A stretch of DNA of 64,000 nucleotides from Lysinibacillus sphaericus (GTDB lineage: Bacteria; Bacillota; Bacilli; Bacillales_A; Planococcaceae). Under the pieces are notes generated by a model. It was not told the DNA's origin and searched no databases. It saw nothing but the letters and a program-made list of their open reading frames with translations. The DNA lies in contig NZ_SADV01000002.1 in assembly GCF_006864135.1 (NCBI RefSeq), forward strand, positions 310,001 through 374,000. The letters run 5' to 3'. This document shows, piece after piece, positions 48,090 through 56,506 of this stretch. The stretch's first letter is position 1. Every line of letters starts with the position of its first letter. The position numbers and the translations under genes are program-made.

Positions 48090-49517
48090 TTATTCTTGTT
48101 CTTGTGTTAATAACTTAATATTGATACGACCATCACTTTTTTGTAATTCTACTAAAAATAATCGTTGTAGCCAAGCTTCTTCAATATAATAATTATTGGC
48201 AATTTTAATAATCGGTTCTGAAATAGTCGAATATCTACGTTGATTAAATACATAAAATCCTGGTTCTTTCGGGAATCGGAAGGTACGATTATCACTATTG
48301 ATATAATACCCATTTTCACCTTCACCAGCAGTATAGCCTAAATAAGGTAACAATTTATCAGCATTATATAATACTTGCCCTTCATAAAGTATTACACGAA
48401 CGTCTTCTTTCAAAACATCATTCACGTAAACACTTCGTTCATCCTCAAATAATAGTGGATATGTGCCATTTTCTTGAGCAGCATTCAACTTAAAATAAGA
48501 CGTTTTTGCATCTAATACCTCGGATAAAAGATCGTCCATTGATGCAGGGGAAATCGGCTCTTCCCCAATTTTATTCAAAGCTTCCTGCCATGTCGACTCT
48601 TGATTAGCTGTCATATATTCTTTTAACGTCTTCACGATTTTCTTTGTTTTATCTGAGCCAATCGTATCTTTCACTAAATAGGATGCCACCACTTCCGGCA
48701 ACCATGTCGGTGAATCTTTAAACTTATATTGCGACTTTATTTGTGACAGTATAACTTCCTGTTCAACAGCTTGTTCCGTTAGCTCTGGTAAAAATAAAAG
48801 TCGGTCATCATGTTCTTTCACTGGATTCTTTTCTTGAATAATAGCAATATGTTGATCATTCAAAAACTTAAAATTCTCCAATGATTTCAAGAAATCCTTC
48901 GAAATAGCTCCCGGGGCATAAATAGACAATACAGGAGTTTGCTCTTGTACTTTTAAATTAGCCGTTTGCCAATAAATATCACGAACTGTACCATATCCAC
49001 TAAACATTGTATAGTTAACAAGTGATAGTTTTTGCTGACCTACTAAAGGCAAGCCCGTTACCCACTGACCAACAATTTTACTATCCGTTGAAATATGTAC
49101 AACAGAGTAAGATGATTCACCATTCGTTAATGTGGCGAAAGCATTTTGGATGAGCATTTTATCTTTTAAGCCATCCTTAATTGGAATTATGTATGAAACA
49201 GATTGTGATTTAGTCTCCCCTTTTTGAAAATACGAGACTTCTTTTGATAAGCGATCACAACTTTTTTCGTTATCGATAAAGCAACTAGGATTTATCGCAT
49301 TTTCTGGCCACTCTATCTTCACTTTTTGGTTGGGTAAATTTTTAAAATGTTGACGAATATCCAAACTATTTTCTCGATAGACAATTTCTATCTCTTGTGA
49401 ATAACGGAATTCGCCATCGCCTGTCTCTAAGTCAGAAGAATAAGCATGGTACTGAAAAAATAACGTTCCGGTAATGATTAGTGCTAGAATAGAAAAAAAA
49501 CTCATTGCAAATTTCAT
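48090..49517 (-). CDS. Secreted or membrane-anchored protein of unknown function, stalk-domain-like C-terminus
   Basis: 475 aa from the ATG at 49517 (GGGAGGTC upstream; an earlier ATG at 49568 lacks support). It has an uncleaved signal or anchor (about residues 5-22), so it should face outward. The C-terminal ~105 aa (SVYVNDVLKEDVRVI ... LLPYLGY ... RTFRFPKEPGF) resembles copper amine oxidase N-like stalk domains. The central part (about 25-365) shows no motif I recognise, though WLPEVVASYLVKD and KTLKEYMTANQ look helical. It lies between rsmD and the ylbA-like gene and has its own terminator. No function is proposed. Confidence 0.8.
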   Translation of the reverse strand: MKFAMSFFSILALIITGTLFFQYHAYSSDLETGDGEFRYSQEIEIVYRENSLDIRQHFKNLPNQKVKIEWPENAINPSCFIDNEKSCDRLSKEVSYFQKGETKSQSVSYIIPIKDGLKDKMLIQNAFATLTNGESSYSVVHISTDSKIVGQWVTGLPLVGQQKLSLVNYTMFSGYGTVRDIYWQTANLKVQEQTPVLSIYAPGAISKDFLKSLENFKFLNDQHIAIIQEKNPVKEHDDRLLFLPELTEQAVEQEVILSQIKSQYKFKDSPTWLPEVVASYLVKDTIGSDKTKKIVKTLKEYMTANQESTWQEALNKIGEEPISPASMDDLLSEVLDAKTSYFKLNAAQENGTYPLLFEDERSVYVNDVLKEDVRVILYEGQVLYNADKLLPYLGYTAGEGENGYYINSDNRTFRFPKEPGFYVFNQRRYSTISEPIIKIANNYYIEEAWLQRLFLVELQKSDGRINIKLLTQEQE

Positions 49518-49573
49518 GTGCTTGACCTCCCGCAGCATGATACTATGTGTATTGGAAAGGATGTGCAATTTTT

Positions 49574-49963
49574 ATGCCACAACAATTTATAGAATTAGGT
49601 GAGGGCTATGGTGATGTTTATGAGCTACTTGAAATAGTGAGAACCAACCAAGATCGCTTCCACCAAGCCTTTATACTAACATCCACTAAAGAAGAAAAAA
49701 AGGTTGCCTCTTTAGCAGTCGCTTTAAAACCAGTCGGTGAAAGTAAATTCATGCCGATTTATATTTGTCGAGAAGGCATCCCTTATAATGAAGAGCAGCC
49801 TTCGCAGCGACAAAAAATGTTTGAAGAAAGTATTAAACGACTAGATCGAAAAGCGGTTGTTGTAGAAATAAAGCACTCTTCTATATTTTCGGAATCAAAA
49901 CTATTTTATCAATACTTAATTGGAATAATGAGACTTCATCACTATATTCCATCGTTGACATAG
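49574..49963 (+). CDS. YlbA-like conserved protein (DUF7147-type)
   Basis: 129 aa from the ATG at 49574. The segments FIELGEGYGDVYELLEI, SLAVALKPVGESKFMPIYICREGIPYN and the C-terminal YQYLIGIMRLHHYIPSL match my memory of Bacillus YlbA, found near the ylb genes. No signal peptide or membrane segment. Function unknown. The ribosome site (AAAGG) is somewhat distant. It converges with ylbG, the two stops being 2 nt apart. Confidence 0.7.
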   Translation: MPQQFIELGEGYGDVYELLEIVRTNQDRFHQAFILTSTKEEKKVASLAVALKPVGESKFMPIYICREGIPYNEEQPSQRQKMFEESIKRLDRKAVVVEIKHSSIFSESKLFYQYLIGIMRLHHYIPSLT

Positions 49964-49965
49964 TA

Positions 49966-50238
49966 TTATAGACCCGCTTTGTAGTCATATTCTTTCGCTT
50001 TATCTGGTTTTGCATTTTCATACTCAGTTTTAACAAATGGACGATAAGACTTTACAACGTCTTTCACAAATGGAAGGCGTTGTAGTTTTGTTGTCATTGG
50101 TTCAATTTCCTCTCGCTCGCAATAAATTACTACATATTTTTGCCTCCGAGAAATATAAAGAACATGACCATATTTTCGAAGAGACTTCGCATGTTTTAAT
50201 TGATGGACGTAAACGATTAGTCCTTGGCGTTCGTTCAT
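49966..50238 (-). CDS. ylbG: DUF2129 family protein YlbG
   Basis: 90 aa from the ATG at 50238 (GAGGGGAA upstream), identical in length to B. subtilis YlbG. The [21 protein letters not shown]-terminus and [19 protein letters not shown] are typical of DUF2129. The protein is cytoplasmic and of unknown role. In B. subtilis it lies between ylbF and rsmD; here it is split from ylbF by an accessory block. Confidence 0.9.
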   Translation of the reverse strand: MNERQGLIVYVHQLKHAKSLRKYGHVLYISRRQKYVVIYCEREEIEPMTTKLQRLPFVKDVVKSYRPFVKTEYENAKPDKAKEYDYKAGL

Positions 50239-50350
50239 AGTATTCCCCTCATTTCTTACATAAAAGAATACCATAGACCGGAAAATGATAGCAACAGAGT
50301 TTAGCTGACAGAACGCTCAATTTTCCGTTATAATGGAAAAGCATACAACT

Positions 50351-50380
50351 TTGACTACACGTTTTAGATTCACTTATGTA
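50351..50380 (+). promoter_or_regulatory. Possible promoter of the glycerophosphodiesterase gene
   Basis: TTGACT (50351-50356), 18 bp, TATGTA (50375-50380). It lies upstream of copy A6, so A6 would fall in the 5' leader. Weak -10. Confidence 0.35.
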
Positions 50381-50420
50381 AGTTATAGAGTTCTAGTTTA
50401 CGTTAGATTGCTCACTGAAA

Positions 50421-50490
50421 AATCAATTATGCCTAGGCATAATTGTAGCTGACGCTTTGCTCTCGCTACACAATACAATTGCTGAAAAAG
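50421..50490 (+). repeat. Family A intergenic repeat, copy A6 (head only)
   Basis: The head AATTATGCCTAGGCATAATT is a perfect 20-bp palindrome, then TGTAGCTGACGCTTTGCTCT. The core and tail are missing. It lies in the 5' leader of the glycerophosphodiesterase gene. Confidence 0.75.
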
Positions 50491-50548
50491 TGAAAAAGTG
50501 AAATTGCCAGTACTATTTATATTAATTTAATCGTTAAGGAGGACGAAT

Positions 50549-51454
50549 ATGGGTAAGAAAACAAAGATTGCTCTTGCAATCGCAGCGGCAAGTGCAGCTG
50601 CTTGGGCAGGTAGTAAAGCTATTTCTAAACCTCAACAACGAGAGGGGAAACAAGCATTACAATTTGATCACCCAATTATTCTCGCACATCGTGGCGGTGC
50701 TCATATAGCACCTGAGCATACAATGCCTGCTTTTGAAAAAGCCGCACAGTTAGGTGTTGACGGCTTTGAAATAGATATTCGCTTAACCAAAGATGAGGAA
50801 ATTATCGTTTTCCACGATGATACTGTCGATCGTACGACAGATGGCTATGGACTTGTTGCAGATATGACTTTTGCGGAAATAAATGCATTAAACCACGGTT
50901 ATCAATTCGAAGATTTAAATGGGGGATATCCTTATCGAGATGAAAAAATAGACGTTGTATCATTACGTGAACTATTAGAAACTTATCCAAACATGTTAGT
51001 AAATATTGATATTAAAGATGCACCAGATACGTATGAAGGAAGTTTAATGCCATCTAAACTATGGCGTTTAATTGAAGAACTTGGTGCTGAGAATCGAGTA
51101 GTTGTCACAAGCTTTTACGGTGAACAGATCGATCGCTTTAATTTATATGCACAAAATCAAGTAGCGCTCGGTGCAGGTGAATCAGATGTTCGTAAAGCAT
51201 TTGCTTCTTTCTCAAGCCAGTTTGGACACTTATATCATCCAAAGGTAGACGTATTCCAGATACCGCCTAAATCAGGAGTAATCACACTGGAATCTCCGAA
51301 GTTTATCCAGTTTCTAAACAATTTAAACATTCCTGTTCATTATTGGACTATCAATGACGTAGCAACAATGAATAAATTAATTCACAACGGTGCAAAAGGT
51401 ATTATTACAGATCGACCTGATATTGCTGTAGAATTACTACAAAAACAAAAATAA
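50549..51454 (+). CDS. Glycerophosphodiester phosphodiesterase family protein
   Basis: 301 aa. An Ala-rich hydrophobic N-terminus (about residues 5-25) suggests export or membrane anchoring. The GDPD domain starts with ILAHRGGAHIAPEHTMPAFE, containing the catalytic His-Arg and Glu. It continues with EIDIRLTKDEEIIVFHDDTVDRTT, containing the metal-binding Glu/Asp and second His. It hydrolyses glycerophosphodiesters to glycerol-3-phosphate and an alcohol. An AAGGAGGACG site precedes the ATG. Confidence 0.93.
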   Translation: MGKKTKIALAIAAASAAAWAGSKAISKPQQREGKQALQFDHPIILAHRGGAHIAPEHTMPAFEKAAQLGVDGFEIDIRLTKDEEIIVFHDDTVDRTTDGYGLVADMTFAEINALNHGYQFEDLNGGYPYRDEKIDVVSLRELLETYPNMLVNIDIKDAPDTYEGSLMPSKLWRLIEELGAENRVVVTSFYGEQIDRFNLYAQNQVALGAGESDVRKAFASFSSQFGHLYHPKVDVFQIPPKSGVITLESPKFIQFLNNLNIPVHYWTINDVATMNKLIHNGAKGIITDRPDIAVELLQKQK

Positions 51455-51499
51455 TAAAATGGAGATTTGGCTTCATTTTATTATAATTAACACTTAATT

Positions 51500-51535
51500 G
51501 GTGAGGGCCTTCTTTTAACAGCCCTTACCTTTTTT
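51500..51535 (+). terminator. Terminator after the glycerophosphodiesterase gene
   Basis: GGTGAGGGC / GCCCTTACC stem with one G-T pair, loop CTTCTTTTAACA, then seven T. Confidence 0.88.
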
Positions 51536-51830
51536 AATTTCTCTACCTATTATAATTAGCGGGTACAAAGACAGCTGCCCTATATGATGAATTTTATGCG
51601 CAATAACTTGGTGCAAAATCTCATTTTTAGTATAAGCATTTATACCCAAAGAGCCGCGTCCTATTGTTGAAGATCACAAAATATAAAAAATAACGACTGC
51701 ATACATACGTTGTAATGAAGTAAACTATATTATTAAAAGCACAAATGATTTTGTTCTTTATTACTCTTCAACAGGAGTTGGATAATTACAGAATATTAGG
51801 TAGGGATTACAAAAAAGAAGGAGAGATACG
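51536..51830. other. Intergenic, no feature recognised
   Basis: 295 nt upstream of the 35-aa peptide gene. AT-rich, no convincing ORF, repeat or perfect promoter seen. The promoter of the downstream small gene is presumably within it. Confidence 0.5.
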
Positions 51831-51938
51831 ATGTTCGATCAAGTTGCGTATTTGATTTTTCAAGCACTGGTAATTCTAACGGTTTTGGTTGTTGTGGTTG
51901 GCATCCCTCTTGGGGATACACTGTTTAGAAAAAAATAA
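51831..51938 (+). CDS. 35-aa single-span membrane peptide
   Basis: Begins MFDQVAYLIFQALVILTVLV and ends in the basic FRKK. Residues about 6-28 form one hydrophobic helix. GAAGGAGAGATACG gives a strong ribosome site 7 nt before the ATG, and a terminator begins at the stop codon, so this is a complete small transcription unit. I do not recognise the family; a toxin or a membrane regulatory peptide is possible, but nothing in the sequence decides. Confidence 0.65.
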   Translation: MFDQVAYLIFQALVILTVLVVVVGIPLGDTLFRKK

Positions 51939-51966
51939 AACTGTATCCAAATGGATGCAGTTTTTT
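51938..51966 (+). terminator. Terminator after the 35-aa peptide gene
   Basis: ACTGTATCC-AAAT-GGATGCAGT with one mismatch, then six T. Overlaps the stop codon by one base. Confidence 0.85.
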
Positions 51967-52066
51967 GATTTTACCATCTTGCTTCGTTTCTATAATAGAT
52001 TTAGGGATTGGTGAAAAATAGTGAACCATATTGAAGTCAAGCACTCGTTACTTTAAGTACATTTCT

Positions 52067-52505
52067 TCACAAATTTCTCGTGATAATGCTTGGAATTTTT
52101 CTTAACCATACTATAACGGTAACTGCTATACTTAAAATTCCACTTATTAAAGTCACCCCAAAAAAAATTCTCCCTCCAATAGTTGAAAAACACATATATA
52201 ACCTGTTAATCCCCAAAAGCCAATTGCCCATTTAGTATTGCGTTTTATTAAATAGTAGCCAATTACACTCAGAATGTAGAGGACACTAACCATCATAATA
52301 GTAGGGAAAAAAGGCTGGAATTTAGCTGAATAAACAAACTAATCGAGTTGGCTAATATCATGCCCATTTGTAATACCAATGTTAAATAACTCTGTAAACG
52401 GTGTTGAATACTTCCATTCCAAAGAATTTTTTATAATGGCACTTCCCTCATACCAAGCTATACATGTTGATACAGCAAAATTAAAATTCCAATTATAAGT
52501 TGCAA
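52067..52505 (-). pseudogene. Decayed small membrane-protein gene (possibly DUF4306/YjdJ-like)
   Basis: Translation in pieces on the minus strand gives LQLIIGILILL, then (frameshift near 52470) STCIAWYEGSAIIKNSLEW ... NGHDISQLD. An in-frame TAG at 52339-52341 follows. Then come FVYSAKFQPFFPTIMMVSVL ... and, after a frameshift in the A8 run at 52160-52167, VTLISGILSIAVTVIVWLRK. Together this is one protein of about 145 aa with about four membrane segments. The WYEGS and EWKYSTPF motifs recall YjdJ/DUF4306, from memory. Three separate lesions make it non-functional. Confidence 0.7.
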
Positions 52506-52574
52506 TATATACTTAAACTATTTATCCCTCCCGATAAAGTTCATTATTCACGATACCAGAAACGTCCTCTTTTG

Positions 52575-53846
52575 TTAAAAATCCACTTTAAATCCATTAA
52601 TCATAATGGATTTAATTTGTTCGGGCTTTAATGGTTCCTCTGACATTAACTTTAGTTTCACTTGATTTTCATCCGTAAAGGAAACTAAACTTGTCAATTC
52701 CTTATGACTTCCGTCATTATTAACAATTGTAGCCGTTAATTCTTCCGTTTCTGTCGCATCGCCTTCCCCTATGAACGTTAAACCCAGTGGAGAAATCTTT
52801 AGCTCTTTCGCTTTCCAGTCACCAAAATTCATAGCAAATGGCACTGACTGCCCTCTCATCTCTTTTAGTTTGAAGGTTGCTTCCCAATCACCCTCCACAT
52901 ATTGACCAGCTGTATAAATCTTGGCCTGCAACTCATACTCAGCTAGATCGATATCCTTCACATCAAATATATTTTCCTCATAATTATAAGCATAAATGGG
53001 TGTTCCTTGTTCATCTCTCCCATAGGAATATCTCTCTGTAGGATGAATCTTCTGCCCGGCTTGATTTACCAAATAAAATTGTCCGTGATCAATCGCATTA
53101 TTGGCTGGCCACTCTATTTGCACATAGAGTTTGTCATTTTGAAGTCCTATATTTGTCATTCGCATTCCGTCATATAGTTGAGTTTGAATATTCAATTTAC
53201 CTGCAGGCAGTACATATACATCCTCTCCAGGAGACGCTCCGCCTCGAATTGTCCCATCTGGCAAAAGCTCTGTTTGTTGTTCTTTTACATCTTGTAAATC
53301 TAGTGGGAATGTTACATCCTCTAACACTGATTTATCATTTAAAAAAGAACGGATTTTCAACTTAAAATCATCTGTACTACTCCCATTAAATGACATGAAT
53401 CGAACTAAGGCTGTTTTCGTTGTAGCATCATAACCAATTCTTTCCACAGTAAAAGACCTTCCTTTTGACATGGAATAATCATAAATATCCAATGTTTCAT
53501 CAATACGGTTTCCTTCAACATCCTGCAATGTCACATACACTACTGCCATATCTTCATCCCGCATTGCTGAAACGATTTCCATTTTTATCCCATCATATTC
53601 AACAGTACTTTCTATTGGTTCAAGTAATGCAGCTATTTCAGGGCTAATTTGCCATAGCAAATTTTTTACATTGTCATTCATTGCAGCACCAACTGTAATA
53701 GAGCTAGCTAGAAATACGGTAGCCACTAATGGAATGAGCCATGTTCTCTTCCTTTTTTTCTTTACTTGGCTAACACCCATTTTCGCTCTTTTGTGTAAAT
53801 CCTGCGGTAATGGAATCGACTCTACTGACTCTTTTAACTTATCCAT
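52575..53846 (-). CDS. DUF4179-type anti-sigma factor
   Basis: 423 aa. A cytoplasmic N-terminus (about residues 1-34, with KKKRKRTW) is followed by one membrane segment (about 35-56) and a long extracellular part. The domain after the membrane (IESTVEYDGIKMEIVSAMRDEDMAVVYVTL) is DUF4179, and the remainder has beta-rich repeats of the kind called DUF5643. It overlaps the upstream ECF sigma gene by 8 nt, the standard arrangement of sigma and cognate anti-sigma. The cytoplasmic N-terminus would hold the sigma factor. The inducing signal is unknown. Confidence 0.85.
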   Translation of the reverse strand: MDKLKESVESIPLPQDLHKRAKMGVSQVKKKRKRTWLIPLVATVFLASSITVGAAMNDNVKNLLWQISPEIAALLEPIESTVEYDGIKMEIVSAMRDEDMAVVYVTLQDVEGNRIDETLDIYDYSMSKGRSFTVERIGYDATTKTALVRFMSFNGSSTDDFKLKIRSFLNDKSVLEDVTFPLDLQDVKEQQTELLPDGTIRGGASPGEDVYVLPAGKLNIQTQLYDGMRMTNIGLQNDKLYVQIEWPANNAIDHGQFYLVNQAGQKIHPTERYSYGRDEQGTPIYAYNYEENIFDVKDIDLAEYELQAKIYTAGQYVEGDWEATFKLKEMRGQSVPFAMNFGDWKAKELKISPLGLTFIGEGDATETEELTATIVNNDGSHKELTSLVSFTDENQVKLKLMSEEPLKPEQIKSIMINGFKVDF

Positions 53847-54366
53847 AAAAATCTGCCTCCTCTACTTGAACACGTAACTTTTTCAATGCACGATAAAGGA
53901 TTGACTTTACTGTTCCTAATGGGATTTGGAGCGTGTCAGCAATTTCTTGAAAAGTATAGCCCTCATAATATTTCAGTAATACAATCCCTTTTTCATCGCT
54001 TGTTAATTCCTCTAGTATCTGTTGTAGCAAGACTTTAACGGTATGGTCACCCTGTTCAAACTGTATATTGTCTATGTATTCATTTTGCATAGGCACAATC
54101 TTTTCTAGCTTTTTTAAACGATTCAGTGAATTACTAATGGTAATCTTAATAAGCCATGTTTTAATATACGCAGGTTCTTTTAAGCTTTCAATTTTATCGA
54201 ACGCTTTATAAGCGGTTTCTTGTACAATATCTAGAGCCTCCTCTTCATTCTTTAAATAAATAAATGCCATTCGATATATATCTGCTTCATACATTTGAAA
54301 AAGTTTTAAAAAGGCTTTTTCATTTCCTTTTTGAGCTTTTTTAATTAAACGAATAATGTAACTCAC
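53839..54366 (-). CDS. ECF-family RNA polymerase sigma factor
   Basis: 175 aa. Region 2 (YEADIYRMAFIYLKNEEEALDIVQETAYKAF) and region 4 (LTSDEKGIVLLKYYEGYTFQEIADTLQIPLGTVKSILYRALKKL) are intact; region 3 is absent, as in ECF sigmas. The GTG at 54366 has AAGGGA touching it, too close for a normal start, so the true start may differ. Co-transcribed with the DUF4179 anti-sigma downstream. Target promoters unknown. Confidence 0.92.
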   Translation of the reverse strand: MSYIIRLIKKAQKGNEKAFLKLFQMYEADIYRMAFIYLKNEEEALDIVQETAYKAFDKIESLKEPAYIKTWLIKITISNSLNRLKKLEKIVPMQNEYIDNIQFEQGDHTVKVLLQQILEELTSDEKGIVLLKYYEGYTFQEIADTLQIPLGTVKSILYRALKKLRVQVEEADFYG

Positions 54367-54414
54367 TCCCTTCTATACATTAGACAATTTAGTTCATGAT
54401 TTAGCTTAACTAAT

Positions 54415-54606
54415 TTACATTTTCCCATAAAAAAATAGGAAGAATATTCTCCCTACGATTTCATTTATATTATTCCAATTAATTTTTAATAAGATCTTAT
54501 TACGAAGGACTGCCCGAATGTCTAATACGGTAAAAAGAATATAAGTAGTCCATTTTGATTTGCAAAAACTATTCCAACTTATAAAGAAAACTGCCCCGTT
54601 AGCCAT
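54415..54606 (-). CDS. Small ORF of unknown status, possible gene remnant
   Basis: 63 codons (starts MANGAVFFISWNSFCKSKWT) with two hydrophobic stretches. No clear ribosome site and no family recognised. It lies in the 54367-54760 gap between the dehydrogenase and the ECF operon. It may be the remnant of a small membrane protein, or chance. Confidence 0.2.
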   Translation of the reverse strand: MANGAVFFISWNSFCKSKWTTYILFTVLDIRAVLRNKILLKINWNNINEIVGRIFFLFFYGKM

Positions 54607-54715
54607 CCATGAAGCGCAAAATTCAGCTCTTCACCACAGAAAACGAAAGATAATGAAGTTTAATCTGCTCTCGTTAGTTGAATAGCAACAATCTTTAAGA
54701 AAACAGCCAAAATCT

Positions 54716-54747
54716 AATAAAAGCGGGGCTGAAGAAAACCCCACTGT
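54716..54747 (-). terminator. Terminator after the dehydrogenase gene
   Basis: Minus-strand AGTGGGG / CCCCGCT stem around TTTTCTTCAG, followed by TTTTTATT. Confidence 0.85.
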
Positions 54748-54760
54748 TTAAAGTTTTGCT

Positions 54761-55813
54761 TTATTGTAGATGATGTAATACAGCATCCGTTACATCACGT
54801 AATGTCGCTGTTCCGCCCAAATCGCCTGTTTTAATACCTTTTGCTAGTGTCGCTTCCATCGCATTCAGCACTTTTGTACCAATTTCATGATAGCCTAAGA
54901 AATCAAGCATCATTTTACCTGTCCAAATTTGTCCAAGCGGATTTGCTATACCTTGTCCTGCAATGTCAGGAGCAGAGCCATGAACTGGTTCAAACATGGA
55001 TGGATATTGTCTTTCTATATTTAAATTTGCAGCTGGAGCAATTCCGATACTTCCCATAATCGCACCACCTAAGTCTGTTAAAATATCCCCAAATAAATTG
55101 GATGCAACAATGACATCAAAGTTTTCTGGCTTCATTACTAAAAAGGCAGCTAAAGCATCAATATGATTAGATACTTGTCCTATATTCTCGTAATCTTTAC
55201 CTACTTGCGCAAATATTTCATCCCAAAAAGGCATACTGTATGTAATTCCGTTAGATTTTGTGGCACTTGTAACATGCTGGCGTCGAGTTTTCGCCATTTC
55301 AAATGCATATCGCATTGCACGCTCTGTTCCCTTCCTTGTAAAAATAGCATTTTGGATAGCGACCTCATCCTGTCCACTATGTATTCTGCCACCACTCTCA
55401 GCATACTCTCCCTCTGAGTTTTCACGTACAACAACAAAATCAAAGCCATTTGGGTTACGTAAAGGTGAAGGTAAACCTTGAAGTAATTTTGCTGGACGCA
55501 CATTAATAGATTGCTTCATCTCACGGCGGATTTTAATAAGTAGGCCCCATAATGAAATATGGTCTGGTACTAAATCTGGCATGCCTACAGCACCTAAAAA
55601 GATTTGATCGTAATCTTTCAAAATTTCAATACCATTATCAGGCATCATTTTACCTGTCTCTAAATAATAATCACAACCCCATGGGAATGTGGTCCATTCA
55701 ATTTGAAAGCTGCCATCTAATTGAGCGGCTTTATCAAGAACTTCTATCGCCGCTGGTACTACCTCTTTACCAATCCCATCTCCTGGTATAACGGCAATTC
55801 GATAAGTCTTCAT
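54761..55813 (-). CDS. D-malate/tartrate dehydrogenase (isocitrate/isopropylmalate dehydrogenase family)
   Basis: 350 aa, beta-decarboxylating dehydrogenase fold. The N-terminus (IAVIPGDGIGKEVVPAA), the substrate region (SLWGLLIKIRREMKQSINVR, then PAKLL), the Asp-rich metal site (SNLFGDILTDLGGAIMGSIG) and the cofactor loop EPVHGSAPDIAGQGIANPLG are all present. The substrate loop matches tartrate/D-malate dehydrogenases (TtuC, YcsA, DmlA) rather than LeuB. It is a single-gene unit with its own terminator in the accessory block. Confidence 0.88.
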   Translation of the reverse strand: MKTYRIAVIPGDGIGKEVVPAAIEVLDKAAQLDGSFQIEWTTFPWGCDYYLETGKMMPDNGIEILKDYDQIFLGAVGMPDLVPDHISLWGLLIKIRREMKQSINVRPAKLLQGLPSPLRNPNGFDFVVVRENSEGEYAESGGRIHSGQDEVAIQNAIFTRKGTERAMRYAFEMAKTRRQHVTSATKSNGITYSMPFWDEIFAQVGKDYENIGQVSNHIDALAAFLVMKPENFDVIVASNLFGDILTDLGGAIMGSIGIAPAANLNIERQYPSMFEPVHGSAPDIAGQGIANPLGQIWTGKMMLDFLGYHEIGTKVLNAMEATLAKGIKTGDLGGTATLRDVTDAVLHHLQ

Positions 55814-55907
55814 CTGTTAATCCTCCTTTAATTTCTATAACACCTATGCAATGACTATACAATTTTTCTGCAGTAATTACACCCTGATGTTTACGGCTGT
55901 CGCAGTA

Positions 55908-55953
55908 TAAAAAAAGACTGTATAGAAACTCACCCGAGTTTGCATACAGTCTA
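55908..55953 (-). terminator. Terminator after ylbF
   Basis: Minus-strand AGACTGTAT-AAACTC and GAGTTT-ATACAGTCT pair nearly perfectly around GGGT, followed by seven T. Confidence 0.92.
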
Positions 55954-55972
55954 AGAAAAAGTATTACCTTGT

Positions 55973-56419
55973 TTATGCAGAGCAAGAGCAAGAACCGCCT
56001 GAGCCACATCCTCCACCACATGAAGAACCTGATGCAAAGAACGGATTACTTACAGGAACTTTTACCGCTTCTGAAACATTTTTCCCTATAAGTAAGCTTA
56101 TTTGATCAAGTAAATCTTGAAAATCGTTCTCAGCAATTCTTAAAGCTGAAACCTTTCCATTTAAATCGAGTGCGCGCTTTTGCTGACGAATCGATTTCAT
56201 AATTGTATGATAGTCCGGATGATATTTTCCGAAACGTTGTACATCTTCATACTGCTCTTTCATGCGATTAAATGCATAAATAGCTTCGACTATTTGGACA
56301 TCGCTATACACAGCATCATATGCTTGCTGTAGCATTTTCGCAGGTTCAGAGGAAAGAATCATCTCACAAAGCGCATCGGCCTCATCCAAAATGATTGCCC
56401 AGTCAGAGGTCATCATCAT
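55973..56419 (-). CDS. ylbF: YlbF (RicF), RNA maturation and developmental regulator subunit
   Basis: 148 aa from the ATG at 56419, with GGGGGA upstream, matching B. subtilis YlbF (149); an earlier ATG at 56449 has no site. YlbF joins YmcA and YaaT in the Y-complex, which guides RNase Y cleavage and affects competence, biofilm and sporulation. The helical body (about 1-115) is followed by a Gly/Cys-rich tail with five cysteines (SSCGGGCGSGGSCSCSA), which fits the iron-sulfur cluster reported for the complex. Confidence 0.93.
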   Translation of the reverse strand: MMMTSDWAIILDEADALCEMILSSEPAKMLQQAYDAVYSDVQIVEAIYAFNRMKEQYEDVQRFGKYHPDYHTIMKSIRQQKRALDLNGKVSALRIAENDFQDLLDQISLLIGKNVSEAVKVPVSNPFFASGSSCGGGCGSGGSCSCSA

Positions 56420-56506
56420 TTTTAATTCCCCCAATCTCTTTTCCATCATAACAGATTTTATGGTAATTTTACATTATTGATATTTTTAAATGAAGGAGTT
56501 TTTAAA

